DNA of 64,000 nt from Thiomicrorhabdus sp. (GTDB taxonomy: Bacteria > Pseudomonadota > Gammaproteobacteria > Thiomicrospirales > Thiomicrospiraceae). How positions within the stretch are numbered: the stretch's first letter is position 1; every line of letters begins with the position of its first letter. The notes under the pieces were generated by a model that saw only the letters and a program-made list of their open reading frames with translations, did not search any database and had not been told where the DNA came from. The position numbers and the translations under genes are program-made. Location of the stretch: the NCBI GenBank assembly GCA_015487495.1, contig WFPP01000025.1, positions 1 to 64,000 of the forward strand. Reading direction: 5' to 3'. Of this stretch, positions 39,432 to 48,653 are shown piece by piece.

Positions 39432-39455
39432 TTGAATCAGCACTTCATTAGGTTT

Positions 39456-39487
39456 TACAAAATGCCCCACTGGGGCATTTTGTTTTT
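39456..39487 (+). terminator. Intrinsic terminator between infB and rbfA
   Basis: ACAAAATGCCCCA, CT, TGGGGCATTTTGTTTTT: a stem of about 12 bp and a T-run. It would attenuate or separate rbfA-truB from the upstream genes. Confidence 0.88.
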
Positions 39488-39539
39488 ATAAAAAAGCAGT
39501 CATTGTTTAGCCGTTACAAAAAATAAAGAGAAAGTGAAT

Positions 39540-39902
39540 ATGAGTAATTCAACGGTGAGTCGGCCTGCACGGGTCGCCCAGGAAATTCGGCGTACGTTGT
39601 CGCAAATGTTATTGCGAGAGGCGAAAGATCCACGGTTTCAAAGAATAAATATTACCGACTGTAAAGTCAGTAAAGACTTAAGCATTGTTAGAGTGCATTT
39701 TGCACTGATTGGTCATAATGAATCAGACCCTGAAGTACAAGATGCATTGAATGCTCTGGAAAAAGCAAAGGGTTTTTTTAGGACAGAGCTGGGTAAGAAA
39801 TTACGTTTGCGTATTGTGCCAGATATTCGGTTCTTTTATGACAATGTTCCAGAGCATGCACAGCATATTGAAAATTTAATTAATAAAGCGCTTAATTCTT
39901 AA
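39540..39902 (+). CDS. rbfA: Ribosome-binding factor A
   Basis: Late 30S maturation factor with a type II KH fold. From ATG 39540 (MSNSTVSRPARVAQEIRRTL) it has 120 residues; the ORF-track GTG at 39534 adds two. Family blocks are DPRFQRINITDCKVSKDLS and LRLRIVPDIRFFYDNVPEHAQHIENLI. Its TAA stop is immediately followed by the truB ATG (39903), so the two are almost certainly co-translated. Confidence 0.96.
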   Translation: MSNSTVSRPARVAQEIRRTLSQMLLREAKDPRFQRINITDCKVSKDLSIVRVHFALIGHNESDPEVQDALNALEKAKGFFRTELGKKLRLRIVPDIRFFYDNVPEHAQHIENLINKALNS

Positions 39903-40826
39903 ATGGCACAGTTTAAACGTCCACCTAAGAGGCACATTGATGGCATTATTTTATTAAACAAACCTGTCGGGCCTTCTTCAAATGGTATGTTACAAAAAGT
40001 AATGCGACTTTTTAATGCCAAAAAAGGGGGGCATACGGGAGCATTGGATCCGTTTGCGACAGGGTTACTCCCCATTTGTTTGGGAGAAGCCACCAAAATT
40101 TCAGGTTTGTTGCTTGAATTGGATAAGCGTTACACAGCGACGTTAAAATTGGGAGAACAAACCGATACAGGGGACACGGAAGGCAATGTGGTTAAAGTGT
40201 TAAAAGTTCCCGAGTTAAATGAAGACTCAATTTCGCGGGTGCTGAAACAATTTATAGGTGCACTTAAACAAGTGCCACCGATGTATTCGGCTTTGAAACA
40301 TCAGGGAAAACCGCTGTATCATTATGCACGTCAAGGCATAGAAATTGATAGACCTGCTCGTTCTGTTGTGATTAAACAGTTGAAGTTTATTTCGTTTGAA
40401 AACAGTGTGTTGACTTTTGATGTGATGTGTTCCAAGGGAACTTATGTTCGAACATTGGGTGAGGACATTGCTTTGGCTCTTGGAACGGTTGGGCACCTAA
40501 CCGCATTGCATCGTACTCAAACGGGGTCGTTAAGCGGTGAAAATATGGTGACTTTTTCAGAGATTGAATCTTTGCGAAAGGCAGTTATTCAGCCTATTGA
40601 CAGTGCATTAACTCACCTGCCACGTTTGGATCTTTCTGCTGAAGAAGTTGATTTAATCAAGCACGGCCAAATGCTGGACTATCCAAAACCAGAGGCAGAA
40701 TTTGTGCGTTTATATGACCAGAAAGAGTGTTTCGCGGTGGGAGAGTGGTCTGATAAAAAACAGAAATTAAAGCCTAAACGTGTTTTTAACTTACACCTTG
40801 CTAAGGCTGAAGAGGTGGGGGAGTGA
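39903..40826 (+). CDS. truB: tRNA pseudouridine-55 synthase
   Basis: It makes pseudouridine-55 in the T-loop of tRNAs (307 residues). The catalytic aspartate lies in KGGHTGALDPFATGLLPICLG (Asp49). KRYTATLKLGEQTDTGDTEG, PPMYSALKHQGKPLYHYARQG and CSKGTYVRTLGEDIA are the other family motifs. It abuts rbfA. In most gammaproteobacteria rpsO follows directly; here two additional genes intervene. Confidence 0.98.
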   Translation: MAQFKRPPKRHIDGIILLNKPVGPSSNGMLQKVMRLFNAKKGGHTGALDPFATGLLPICLGEATKISGLLLELDKRYTATLKLGEQTDTGDTEGNVVKVLKVPELNEDSISRVLKQFIGALKQVPPMYSALKHQGKPLYHYARQGIEIDRPARSVVIKQLKFISFENSVLTFDVMCSKGTYVRTLGEDIALALGTVGHLTALHRTQTGSLSGENMVTFSEIESLRKAVIQPIDSALTHLPRLDLSAEEVDLIKHGQMLDYPKPEAEFVRLYDQKECFAVGEWSDKKQKLKPKRVFNLHLAKAEEVGE

Positions 40827-40842
40827 GTTTTGGGGGTGGGAG

Positions 40843-41691
40843 ATGATTTTTACTCAGGCGGATGGTATTTTGGACTTAAGAGAGCGTGCGGCTTATTTGG
40901 CAGGCCACCTTAAAGAGGCGACGTGGTTGCCTTGGGAAATTTTGCCTGAAAGTTTAAATGAATTGCCTGCGACTCCCTCGACCCTTTTTTTAGTGGGGGA
41001 CAAGGAAGAGATTGACGCTGCCAGTCTGTTTTTGGATACAAAAGGTTATAAGGTAAGTGGTTCGTTGGTGATAGACAATGAGCAAACAATGCAACAATGG
41101 GCAAAGGCGTTACCAGAACAAGTGGTGACAGGAAGTGACTCTAGGCAATTATGGACACCAACCCCGTTATTGTCGGATTGGGTTCAATCCATGATTGAGC
41201 AAGGGATGAACCCTAAACAGATGACTCCACGTCTTAATGCGCTGGATTTAGGATGTGGTGGAGGCCGGGATGCTGTTTTTTTAGCTCAAAAAGGGTGGCG
41301 AGTGACGGGTATTGATCAAGAGGCACGAGTTTTAAGGCGAGCAAAGCAGTTGGCAAACCGTTCGGGTGCTTCGATTAAATTTAAATGTTGTGATCTTAAA
41401 AAAGAGGGGTGTTTTCCAGATACTCAGTTTGATTTGGTTGTGGTTGTTCGTTATTTAAACCGGACACTTTTTCAACGAATAGAACGTGCCGTTTCACCAG
41501 GTGGTGTTGTGCTGTATCAAACCTTTGTAACAGGGGTTGAGGCGCTTGGTTCACCTAAAAATCCAAATGTAATTTTAAAAACAGATGAATTAAGTAAAGT
41601 TTTTTCGGGTTATCAAATAATTGTTGATAGAATAGAGAAATTAAAGGATGGACGCCCTGTGGCTTCCTTTATTGCCCAAAAACCATTGTGA
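40843..41691 (+). CDS. Rhodanese-like domain fused to a class I SAM-dependent methyltransferase
   Basis: From ATG 40843 (MIFTQADGILDLRERAAY; GGTGGGAG upstream) this is 282 residues. The first 90 residues have the rhodanese outline (DLRERAAYLAGHLKEATWLPW, then a strand-loop-helix LFLVGDKEEIDAASLFLDTKGY), but the position of the catalytic cysteine is occupied by Val-Gly-Asp, so sulfurtransferase activity is unlikely. The second half is a Rossmann methyltransferase with motif I LDLGCGGGRDAVFLAQKGW, and VTGIDQEARVL. It resembles TehB-like or thiopurine-type methyltransferases. The substrate is unknown. It sits between truB (16-nt gap) and a cyclic-nucleotide-binding gene. Confidence 0.82.
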   Translation: MIFTQADGILDLRERAAYLAGHLKEATWLPWEILPESLNELPATPSTLFLVGDKEEIDAASLFLDTKGYKVSGSLVIDNEQTMQQWAKALPEQVVTGSDSRQLWTPTPLLSDWVQSMIEQGMNPKQMTPRLNALDLGCGGGRDAVFLAQKGWRVTGIDQEARVLRRAKQLANRSGASIKFKCCDLKKEGCFPDTQFDLVVVVRYLNRTLFQRIERAVSPGGVVLYQTFVTGVEALGSPKNPNVILKTDELSKVFSGYQIIVDRIEKLKDGRPVASFIAQKPL

Positions 41692-41720
41692 GTATTTTGT
41701 ATTCGTTTCAAGGAGAGTGT

Positions 41721-42209
41721 ATGTTATCTATATCTACGGATGAGCTATTTAATTTTTTTCAAAAACACTTAATTTGTGAGTCCTTAACTAAGCAGGAAGT
41801 CGGTCGTTTAATTCACTATCTTCAAGATAAAAAATACGAAGGTGAAGAGGTGATTTCAGATGCAGGTGAGGTAGGTGAATCACTTGGTTTTATTGTTAAG
41901 GGTAAGGTGCTATTTAACGGGGCAGATGCCGATCATACCGCAGTAGGAAAGCAAGGTGTGGGAACTTTAATTGGCGAAATGTCTTTTTTTGATCGCAAAC
42001 CTCGTAATTTAAGAATGACGGCAGGTAAGAAAGGCGTACAAATTTTTATGCTAACACGTCCAATGTATGAACGCTTAAAAGTTGAAGAACCATTTATAGC
42101 AGTAAATATTTTAGAAAATGCAATTGTGAGTTTAGATGATCTGGTTCGTCATATGGGAGATGATATTTCAGCATTAGGGCATTATGTGCATGGGTTTGGT
42201 AAACGTTAA
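41721..42209 (+). CDS. Cyclic nucleotide-binding domain protein (no DNA-binding domain)
   Basis: A 162-residue protein starting at ATG 41721 (MLSISTDELFNFF; AAGGAGAG upstream). It has one cNMP-binding beta-roll: YEGEEVISDAGEVGESLGFIVKGKV, then GTLIGEMSFFDRKPRNLRMTAG, the phosphate-binding-cassette region. The residues FFDRKPRNLRM deviate somewhat from the canonical GExALL..pRaAT, so real ligand binding is uncertain. The C-terminal helix lacks a CRP-type helix-turn-helix, so it is not a transcription factor by itself. It lies 29 nt after the methyltransferase gene and is likely co-transcribed with it. Confidence 0.8.
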   Translation: MLSISTDELFNFFQKHLICESLTKQEVGRLIHYLQDKKYEGEEVISDAGEVGESLGFIVKGKVLFNGADADHTAVGKQGVGTLIGEMSFFDRKPRNLRMTAGKKGVQIFMLTRPMYERLKVEEPFIAVNILENAIVSLDDLVRHMGDDISALGHYVHGFGKR

Positions 42210-42265
42210 GGTAAACTGTTAAATTGTTTTAATTTTATGATTGTTTTGTGTAAACACGTTTTCAT

Positions 42266-42275
42266 CAGAGCTTCC
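42266..42275. repeat. Solo family A end upstream of rpsO
   Basis: CAGAGCTTCC is followed at once by TTAA. It sits just upstream of the rpsO -35 box, in the gap after the cNMP-binding gene. No inverted partner is close by. Confidence 0.45.
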
Positions 42276-42284
42276 TTAAGCAAC

Positions 42285-42312
42285 TTGTTTTAAGATCTTA
42301 AATAGGTATAAT
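42285..42312 (+). promoter_or_regulatory. Sigma-70 type promoter of rpsO
   Basis: TTGTTT, a 16-bp spacer, then TATAAT (42307-42312). It lies about 78 nt upstream of the rpsO start, giving rpsO-pnp its own promoter separate from the truB-side genes. Confidence 0.65.
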
Positions 42313-42335
42313 ACGCCAGCCAGTTCGTTTCTATC

Positions 42336-42373
42336 ATCGGTTGTGGAAGCGAGTCTATTTAATTAAAACCGAT
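42336..42373 (+). promoter_or_regulatory. Possible S15 autoregulatory hairpin in the rpsO leader
   Basis: ATCGGTT (42336-42342) can pair with AACCGAT (42367-42373), just before the GGAGAG ribosome binding site. S15 represses its own translation through leader structures in several bacteria. Whether this hairpin is such a site is inference. Confidence 0.4.
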
Positions 42374-42389
42374 TTTGGAGAGAAAGAGT

Positions 42390-42656
42390 ATGTTTAACGC
42401 TGACGTTAAAGCAAAAATCGTTGCTGAATATGCAACAAAAGAAGGCGACACGGGTTCGCCAGAGGTTCAAATCGCCCTTTTAACTGCGCGTATTAAGTAC
42501 CTAACAGAGCATTTTAAAATACATAAGCAAGATAATCATTCTCGTACAGGTTTATTGCGCTTGGTCAGTCGTCGTCGTAAGCTTTTGGATTATATTCACA
42601 AGAAAGACGGTGAAAGATACCTGTCTCTTATTAAGCGTTTAGGTTTGCGCAAATAA
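42390..42656 (+). CDS. rpsO: 30S ribosomal protein S15
   Basis: Primary 16S rRNA-binding protein (88 residues from ATG 42390, [27 protein letters not shown]). The TTG start in the ORF track runs through the GGAGAG ribosome binding site and is rejected. The signature [25 protein letters not shown] is intact. It is followed by a strong intrinsic terminator and then by pnp after a 770-nt gap, whereas the two are normally close together. Confidence 0.98.
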   Translation: MFNADVKAKIVAEYATKEGDTGSPEVQIALLTARIKYLTEHFKIHKQDNHSRTGLLRLVSRRRKLLDYIHKKDGERYLSLIKRLGLRK

Positions 42657-42726
42657 GAAAACAGGAACGGCTTAGGCATGCTTTTTTCAGAGGGAAGCCA
42701 AGTTTGTTATACAAAATGTTTGAATA

Positions 42727-42755
42727 AAAAACCCTGCCTAGGCAGGGTTTTTTTG
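42727..42755 (+). terminator. Intrinsic terminator after rpsO
   Basis: AAAACCCTGCC, TA, GGCAGGGTTTTTTT: a perfect stem with a T-run, 70 nt after the rpsO stop. Confidence 0.92.
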
Positions 42756-42815
42756 TTTATGAAGCTTTTGCACACGATACTGTTGAGAAAATATTAACTA
42801 TTTTTATTTGTGTAC

Positions 42816-42830
42816 TCTTTCGTGCAAAGG
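42816..42830. repeat. Recurrent 15-bp palindrome, copy 3
   Basis: TCTTTCGTGCAAAGG, preceded by TTTTTATTTGTGTAC, which is almost the same flank as in the purA leader copy. It lies in the rpsO-pnp gap, about 65 nt before a family A element. Confidence 0.55.
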
Positions 42831-42896
42831 TCTCTTATAAATTATTCGCCAAAGAGAAAATAAAGAGTAGAATAGTCCCGTTCAGGGTTTTCTTAA

Positions 42897-43310
42897 GGAA
42901 GCGCTGATTAAATCGTTTGGATTCTGGGCAAGCCAAATTGTCAGCATTAAGGCCTCTTTTCGCAGGCGTATGTCGAATGAACCTGAATCCCTAAAAGACC
43001 TATTAAGGTATAAAATACCGTTAATTTATGAGTGTCTGACTCCTTTTTAACCAGATATCAGGGATATAGACTGACTGTTACTCTGTACTTGTGCTGGTAT
43101 CGTGCCAAGGTTTCTTGCTAATGTTTGTGGTTATAAGGAAGTCTTTGTATGAAAGGATGCATGAATAAAAAAGATTAAAATACCTTTGGGTGTGTGTTTT
43201 TTTGCTTCGGCTTATGAACAACCTTGCGGGTATTGAGAGCCACGTTTTTCGAGTGTGTGTTGTGTGGGTTTCATAAGATTTGTTAGGAAAGCGATTTATT
43301 CAGAGCTTCC
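42897..43310. mobile_element. Family A MITE-like element, 414 bp, between rpsO and pnp
   Basis: The left end GGAAGCGCTGATTAAATCG and right end CGATTTATTCAGAGCTTCC are inverted repeats (17 of 19). The flanking tetranucleotides are TTAA on the left and TTAG on the right. No transposase ORF lies inside, so it would be non-autonomous. The two ends are clear; that the whole interval moved as one unit is inferred. Confidence 0.7.
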
Positions 43311-43426
43311 TTAGGGATTCAGATTTCAGACAAGTAAAGCCACAATGGATATTTTTTGCAGTTAAAAGCGCTTGGTATGGTGTAATGCGCTTTATTTATT
43401 ATTTTTGAAACGTTAAAGGATTTTTT

Positions 43427-45517
43427 ATGGCCAAGATTACGAAGTCATTTCAATATGGCAACCAGCAGGTTACATTGGAAACGGGTGAAATTGCACGTCA
43501 AGCAGATGGTGCTGTCATGATTGGAATGGGGGATACCCGTATTTTGGTGACGGTGGTTGCTGCCAGAACAGCTAAAGAAGGGCAAGATTTTTTTCCTTTA
43601 ACGGTTAATTATCAAGAAAAAGCGTATGCTGCTGGAAAAATTCCAGGGGGGTTTTTAAAGCGAGAAGGACGACCCTCTGAAAAAGAAACCTTGATGTCGC
43701 GTTTGATTGATCGTCCGATTCGTCCTCTTTTTCCAAAAGGGTTTAAAAATGAAGTGCAAGTTATTGCAACGGTTGTTGCTTTAGATCGTGACGTGGGTAC
43801 GGAAGTGGCGGCTATGTTAGGAACGTCTGCTGCATTGGCTATTTCGGGAGTTCCTTTTGATGGACCAATTGGCGCGGCCATTGTTGGTTATCAGAATGGT
43901 GAGTATTATTTAAATCCAACTTTGGAGGCACTCAAAACGTCGGATTTGGAATTGAGTGTGGCAGGAACGAAAGACGCGGTGTTAATGGTTGAATCTGAAG
44001 CGTCTGAATTGTCTGAAGATATTATGCTGGGAGCAGTGATGTTTGGCCATGCTCAAATGCAAGTAGCCATTGATGCTATTTCAGAGTTTGCAGCAGAGGT
44101 GGCCAAACCTGTTTGGGATTGGCAAGCAGAACCTGAAGACATGGAGCTTAAAGAGGCGGTATTTTCTTTAGTGCGTTCAGAGGTTGAGGCGGCTTATAGT
44201 ATTGCGGATAAAATGGCACGCTACAGTGCTTTAGATACGGCTAAAGCCAAGGTGATGGCGGAGCTTGCTGTTTCAGACGAGAAACCAGATGGGTTTAACG
44301 ATAAAGCACTGGAAGCTGCGTTTGGTAAACTGCAAAAAGAAATTGTGCGTGGTCGAGTGATTGCGGGAGAACCTCGTATTGATGGTCGTGATACACAAAC
44401 GGTTCGTCAGGTGACATGTAAAGTAGGTGTTTTACCAGAAGTTCATGGTTCGGCTTTATTTACACGTGGTGAAACGCAAGCGTTGGTGGTGACAACATTA
44501 GGAACGGAACGGGATGCTAAAATTGTGGATGATTTAACGGGTTCTTATCAAGACCGTTTTATGTTGCATTATAATTTTCCTCCGTTTTCAGTGGGTGAGT
44601 GTGGTCGAATTGGTAGCCCTGGGCGTCGTGAAATTGGTCATGGTATGTTGGCACGTCGCGGAGTGGCGGCGTTATTGCCTACCGCAGAAGAGTTTCCTTA
44701 TACCATTCGAGTGGTTTCTGAAATTACGGAATCCAATGGTTCCAGTTCAATGGCTTCAGTGTGTGGAACGTCCTTGTCATTAATGCATGCTGGTGTGCCA
44801 ATTGAAGCACCTATTGCAGGAATTGCAATGGGCCTGATTAAAGAAGAGGATAAATTTGCTGTTTTATCGGATATTTTAGGTGATGAGGATCACTTGGGAG
44901 ACATGGATTTTAAAGTGGCGGGAACCGATCAAGGGATTACGGCATTGCAAATGGATATTAAAATCACAGGCATTACCGAAGAGATTATGAAGATGGCATT
45001 AGCGCAGGCTAAGAAAGGGCGCCTGACTATTCTTGACTCTATGGCAGAAGCCATTCAATCTTCTAATGAAGGGGTAGCCTCAACAGCACCACGCTATACA
45101 ATGATTAAGGTTAAGCCTGAAAAAGTACGTGAAATCATCGGGAAAGGGGGCGCGACTATTCGTGCTCTGACGGAAGAAACGGGTTGTGTAATTGAAATTG
45201 ATGATGAGGGTAATGTAAAAATTTCATCCTCTGATGAAGCCGCGTCTGCTTCGGCTACGGCACGAATTGCAGAGATCACTGCGGAACCCGAAATTGGTAA
45301 AACGTATGATGCTGTTGTGAAGAAAATTGTTGATTTTGGTGCGTTTGTTTCTTATATGCCTGGTCGTGAAGGTTTGGTACACGTGTCTCAAATTGCAAAT
45401 GAACGTGTTGAAAATGTAAATGATTATCTAAAAGAAGGGCAGGAAATTCGTGTGAAGTTGACAGAGGTGGACAAGCAAGGTCGTGTCAAACTTTCAATTA
45501 AGGCCGTTGAGGCCTAA
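43427..45517 (+). CDS. pnp: Polyribonucleotide nucleotidyltransferase (PNPase)
   Basis: 3'-5' phosphorolytic exoribonuclease and core degradosome component. The 696-residue protein has two RNase PH domains ([18 protein letters not shown] and the catalytic [29 protein letters not shown] region), the KH domain ([19 protein letters not shown]) and the S1 domain ([23 protein letters not shown]). AAAGGA precedes ATG 43427. It is uncoupled from rpsO here by a terminator and an inserted repeat, so it must use its own promoter. Confidence 0.98.
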   Translation: MAKITKSFQYGNQQVTLETGEIARQADGAVMIGMGDTRILVTVVAARTAKEGQDFFPLTVNYQEKAYAAGKIPGGFLKREGRPSEKETLMSRLIDRPIRPLFPKGFKNEVQVIATVVALDRDVGTEVAAMLGTSAALAISGVPFDGPIGAAIVGYQNGEYYLNPTLEALKTSDLELSVAGTKDAVLMVESEASELSEDIMLGAVMFGHAQMQVAIDAISEFAAEVAKPVWDWQAEPEDMELKEAVFSLVRSEVEAAYSIADKMARYSALDTAKAKVMAELAVSDEKPDGFNDKALEAAFGKLQKEIVRGRVIAGEPRIDGRDTQTVRQVTCKVGVLPEVHGSALFTRGETQALVVTTLGTERDAKIVDDLTGSYQDRFMLHYNFPPFSVGECGRIGSPGRREIGHGMLARRGVAALLPTAEEFPYTIRVVSEITESNGSSSMASVCGTSLSLMHAGVPIEAPIAGIAMGLIKEEDKFAVLSDILGDEDHLGDMDFKVAGTDQGITALQMDIKITGITEEIMKMALAQAKKGRLTILDSMAEAIQSSNEGVASTAPRYTMIKVKPEKVREIIGKGGATIRALTEETGCVIEIDDEGNVKISSSDEAASASATARIAEITAEPEIGKTYDAVVKKIVDFGAFVSYMPGREGLVHVSQIANERVENVNDYLKEGQEIRVKLTEVDKQGRVKLSIKAVEA

Positions 45518-45550
45518 TTCAGTTTTGAGTATAAAGCCTTTTGTAAGCAT

Positions 45551-45565
45551 TCTTTTGTGTAAAGC
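45551..45565. repeat. Recurrent 15-bp palindrome, copy 4
   Basis: TCTTTTGTGTAAAGC lies 34 nt after the pnp stop, just before the terminator. It is the weakest of the four, with one arm mismatch, and it is downstream and not upstream of a gene. Confidence 0.45.
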
Positions 45566-45594
45566 TCCCTTAAGGTTTTCTTTTAGTTGTTTCA

Positions 45595-45625
45595 GAAGGC
45601 TGTTCATTGAACAGCCTTTTTTATA
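45595..45625 (+). terminator. Intrinsic terminator after pnp
   Basis: AAGGCTGTTCA, TTG, AACAGCCTTTTTTA: a stem of about 10 bp and a T-run. Confidence 0.88.
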
Positions 45626-45731
45626 AAAAGTTCATAAAAAGAAAGAAGGGGGGGGAATATTTAAATTATTATTTCTCCCCTCTTTATCTCTTCTTATTTA
45701 ATTAAGTCTTAATTTGTGGAAGTTAAAAACT

Positions 45732-48653
45732 ATGTCAAAAACGCATGTAGCATTTGAGTACATTGGCCAGCATACGATTGAATCGTTAAATTTAACGGTT
45801 GAGCATTATCAACATATTGTAACTGGAGCAACGCATTATCACTTGGCAGCGGATGATCCGCAAAATGTTTTTTTAGTGGCTCTTAGAACGGTTCCAATGG
45901 ACTCAACCGGTGTGGCGCATATTCTTGAGCATACTACGTTATGTGGTAGTCAAAAATACCCTGTACGTGACCCTTTTTTTATGATGATTCGACGTTCATT
46001 AAATACGTTTATGAATGCGTTTACATCCAGTGATTGGACCGCCTACCCTTTTGCAACGGAAAATAAAAAAGATTTTCAAAACTTGTTGCAAGTGTATATG
46101 GATGCAGTGTTTTTTCCAAACTTGGATGTGCTTGATTTTGCACAGGAAGGTCACCGTTTTGAATTCGAAGAAATGACGAATACTGATTCTCCCTTAACCT
46201 ATAAGGGCGTGGTATTTAATGAGATGAAGGGGGCAATGAGCTCTCCCGTTTCAACATTATGGCAAGCTTTTTCATCGGAGCTGTATCCAACAACGACTTA
46301 TCACTATAACAGCGGTGGTGAGCCTGAAAATATTCCTGATTTAACGCATGAGCAGTTATTGGATTTTCATAAAATCCACTATCACCCTTCCAATGCTGTT
46401 TTTATGACGTATGGTGATATTCCTGCTTTTGAACATCAAACTCATTTTGAATCGCTGGCATTATCAAGTTTTAAAGAACGTGTGCCGCAAGTGCATGTTG
46501 GTTTGGAGCAACGCTTTAATCAGCCTAAAGCCGTCAGTGCGTCTTATGCTTTGGACGAAGAGAATGTGGAAGCCAAAACCCATATTGTGTTGGGCTGGTT
46601 ATTGGGTGAGAACAAGGACCCGATTCAGGTTTTAAAAGGTCACTTACTTTCTTCTGTATTGTTGGACAATAGCGCTTCTCCGTTACGCATGGTTTTGGAA
46701 GAAACTTCTTTGGCAACGGCACCTTCTCCTTTGTGTGGTTTGGAAGAATCAAACAAGGAAATGGCATTTGTTGTGGGGGTTCAAGGTTCAGAGAGTGAGC
46801 ATGCCCAAGCTATTGAAGACCTTGTTTTGGCTGAGTTAAATCGAATTGTGGTAGAGGGTGTAGAGCAGTCACAAGTTGATGCGATGTTGCATCAATTGGA
46901 GTTGTCTCAACGAGAAGTCGGAGGCGACAGTTACCCTTATGGTTTGCAGTTGATTTTACATGCGTTACCTGGGGCATTACATGAAGGGGATCCGATTGTA
47001 CTACTTGATACCGATCAAGCATTGAGCGTTTTGGAAAAAGAGGTAAAGGATCCCCGGTTTATTCCAGACTTGATTCAAGCGTGGTTGTTGGATAATCCGC
47101 ATCGTGTTCGTTTGACTATGGCACCTGATACGGAATTGTCGGTTCAAAAAGAGTTAGCTGAAAAGCAAAAATTGGCAAGCATTCAAGCAGCATTAACAGA
47201 AGAGGAAAAGCAGGCCATTGTGGATCAAGCGGTCGCATTGGAAAAGCGTCAGGCTCAAATAGATGACCCTGATATTTTGCCAGAAGTGACGAAAAAAGAC
47301 ATTCCTGAAACCATTAAAACCTATCATGCTCAAACTACACGGGTTGGCAAGATGCCTGTTACGTATTATTCTTGTGGCAGTAATGGGTTGACTTATGAGC
47401 AGCTAGTTGTGGATTTGCCTGAATTGAGTGACCAGGAAAAAGCATGGATGCCACTGTTTAATAGTTGTATTACGGAAGTAGGTAGTGCTGAACGTGATTA
47501 CTTGGAAACCCAAGCATATCATGCTCAAATTTCGGGCGGTTTGTCTGCTCGTTCTGCGGTACATTCAAAGTTGCAAGCACCCGATGGGTGTCACAGTCAT
47601 TTTATACTGTCTTCAAAGGGGTTGAATGCTCATCAGAATGAGGTGGCTGGACTGCTTGAAGAGACGCTTTACTCTGCGCGTTTTGATGAGCTGGATCGTT
47701 TAAAAGACCTTGTAGGGCAAATTAGGGCTTCGGTTGATCATAGCATTACGGGGAATGGTCATGGTTTGGCTATGATGGCTGCGACTCAAAATTTTACCCC
47801 CCCTGCACAGTGGAGCTTTCAGCGCTCAGGATTTGCAGGTATTCAGGCAATAAAGCAACTGAATGACTCGTTGCAGGCGTCAGAATCAGCTGTAGAAGCC
47901 TTTGCTAAGGGACTATCGGGCATACAAAAAAAATTATGTCAATCGCCTAAGCAGGCTTTGGTGATTAGTGATGAACAAGGGTTGTCTTCCGCGTTAAAGG
48001 GGTTAGCATCAACGTGGCGTGTTTTGCCTGACTCTTCTTCTTATCAGAGTGACTTTATTGTCAAAGCTTCTCATCAACCGATTAAGCAAGCTTGGGTAAC
48101 CAGTACACAAGTCAATTTTTGTGCGCTTGCGTATCCTGCTGTTATGCCAGATCATGAGGATGCTCCTAAATTAGCAGTTTTGGGTGCCTGTTTGCGTAAT
48201 GGTTTTTTACATTCCTCAATTCGTGAAAAAGGGGGGGCTTATGGAGGTGGAGCGCACTACAATGCTGAAGCCAGTGCGTTCGTATTTTATTCTTACCGTG
48301 ATCCACGCTTGTTAGAAACATATGATGACTTTTATTTGGCAAAATCATGGTTAATGAGCGAAGATGCGACACAAGCCAAAGTGGATGAAGCCATTTTAAA
48401 TGTCATCAGTTCAATAGATAAACCCAGTTCGCCAGCAGGAGAAGTTAAAAAGGCATTTTTTCAAACATTGTATGGCCGAACGCATGAGGTGCGAATGGCG
48501 TATCGTTATGGCGTGATTTCTACCACATTAAAGGATTTAAGAGAGGTGGCTGATCGTTATTTGAGTTCAGATAATGCGTCTTTAGCCGTATTAACCAACA
48601 CCAAGGGGGCTGAAAAATTAGCGGATTCAGGGTTTGCGGTTTTGACCTTGTAG
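45732..48653 (+). CDS. M16C-family zinc metalloprotease (PreP-like)
   Basis: A large inverzincin-type protease (973 residues from ATG 45732, MSKTHVAFEYIGQH, with GGAAG upstream; the TTG at 45714 is rejected). The zinc motif HxxEH is HILEHTTLCGS near residue 64, with the distal glutamate expected in KGVVFNEMKGAMSS. The M16C middle region and the degenerate C-terminal half (EKGGAYGGGAHYNAEASAFVFYSYRDPR) are present. Members degrade oligopeptides inside a closed chamber, as organellar PreP does. There is no signal peptide, so it is predicted cytoplasmic. A G7 tract lies at the GGAYGGG block. It appears monocistronic. Confidence 0.92.
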   Translation: MSKTHVAFEYIGQHTIESLNLTVEHYQHIVTGATHYHLAADDPQNVFLVALRTVPMDSTGVAHILEHTTLCGSQKYPVRDPFFMMIRRSLNTFMNAFTSSDWTAYPFATENKKDFQNLLQVYMDAVFFPNLDVLDFAQEGHRFEFEEMTNTDSPLTYKGVVFNEMKGAMSSPVSTLWQAFSSELYPTTTYHYNSGGEPENIPDLTHEQLLDFHKIHYHPSNAVFMTYGDIPAFEHQTHFESLALSSFKERVPQVHVGLEQRFNQPKAVSASYALDEENVEAKTHIVLGWLLGENKDPIQVLKGHLLSSVLLDNSASPLRMVLEETSLATAPSPLCGLEESNKEMAFVVGVQGSESEHAQAIEDLVLAELNRIVVEGVEQSQVDAMLHQLELSQREVGGDSYPYGLQLILHALPGALHEGDPIVLLDTDQALSVLEKEVKDPRFIPDLIQAWLLDNPHRVRLTMAPDTELSVQKELAEKQKLASIQAALTEEEKQAIVDQAVALEKRQAQIDDPDILPEVTKKDIPETIKTYHAQTTRVGKMPVTYYSCGSNGLTYEQLVVDLPELSDQEKAWMPLFNSCITEVGSAERDYLETQAYHAQISGGLSARSAVHSKLQAPDGCHSHFILSSKGLNAHQNEVAGLLEETLYSARFDELDRLKDLVGQIRASVDHSITGNGHGLAMMAATQNFTPPAQWSFQRSGFAGIQAIKQLNDSLQASESAVEAFAKGLSGIQKKLCQSPKQALVISDEQGLSSALKGLASTWRVLPDSSSYQSDFIVKASHQPIKQAWVTSTQVNFCALAYPAVMPDHEDAPKLAVLGACLRNGFLHSSIREKGGAYGGGAHYNAEASAFVFYSYRDPRLLETYDDFYLAKSWLMSEDATQAKVDEAILNVISSIDKPSSPAGEVKKAFFQTLYGRTHEVRMAYRYGVISTTLKDLREVADRYLSSDNASLAVLTNTKGAEKLADSGFAVLTL

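Larger units (their letters stand above)
42657..43426. other. 770-bp gap between rpsO and pnp
   Basis: It contains the rpsO terminator, one 15-bp palindrome (42816) and a 414-bp family A element (42897-43310). The remaining 110 bp before pnp would hold its promoter. No ORF is credible. Confidence 0.7.
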
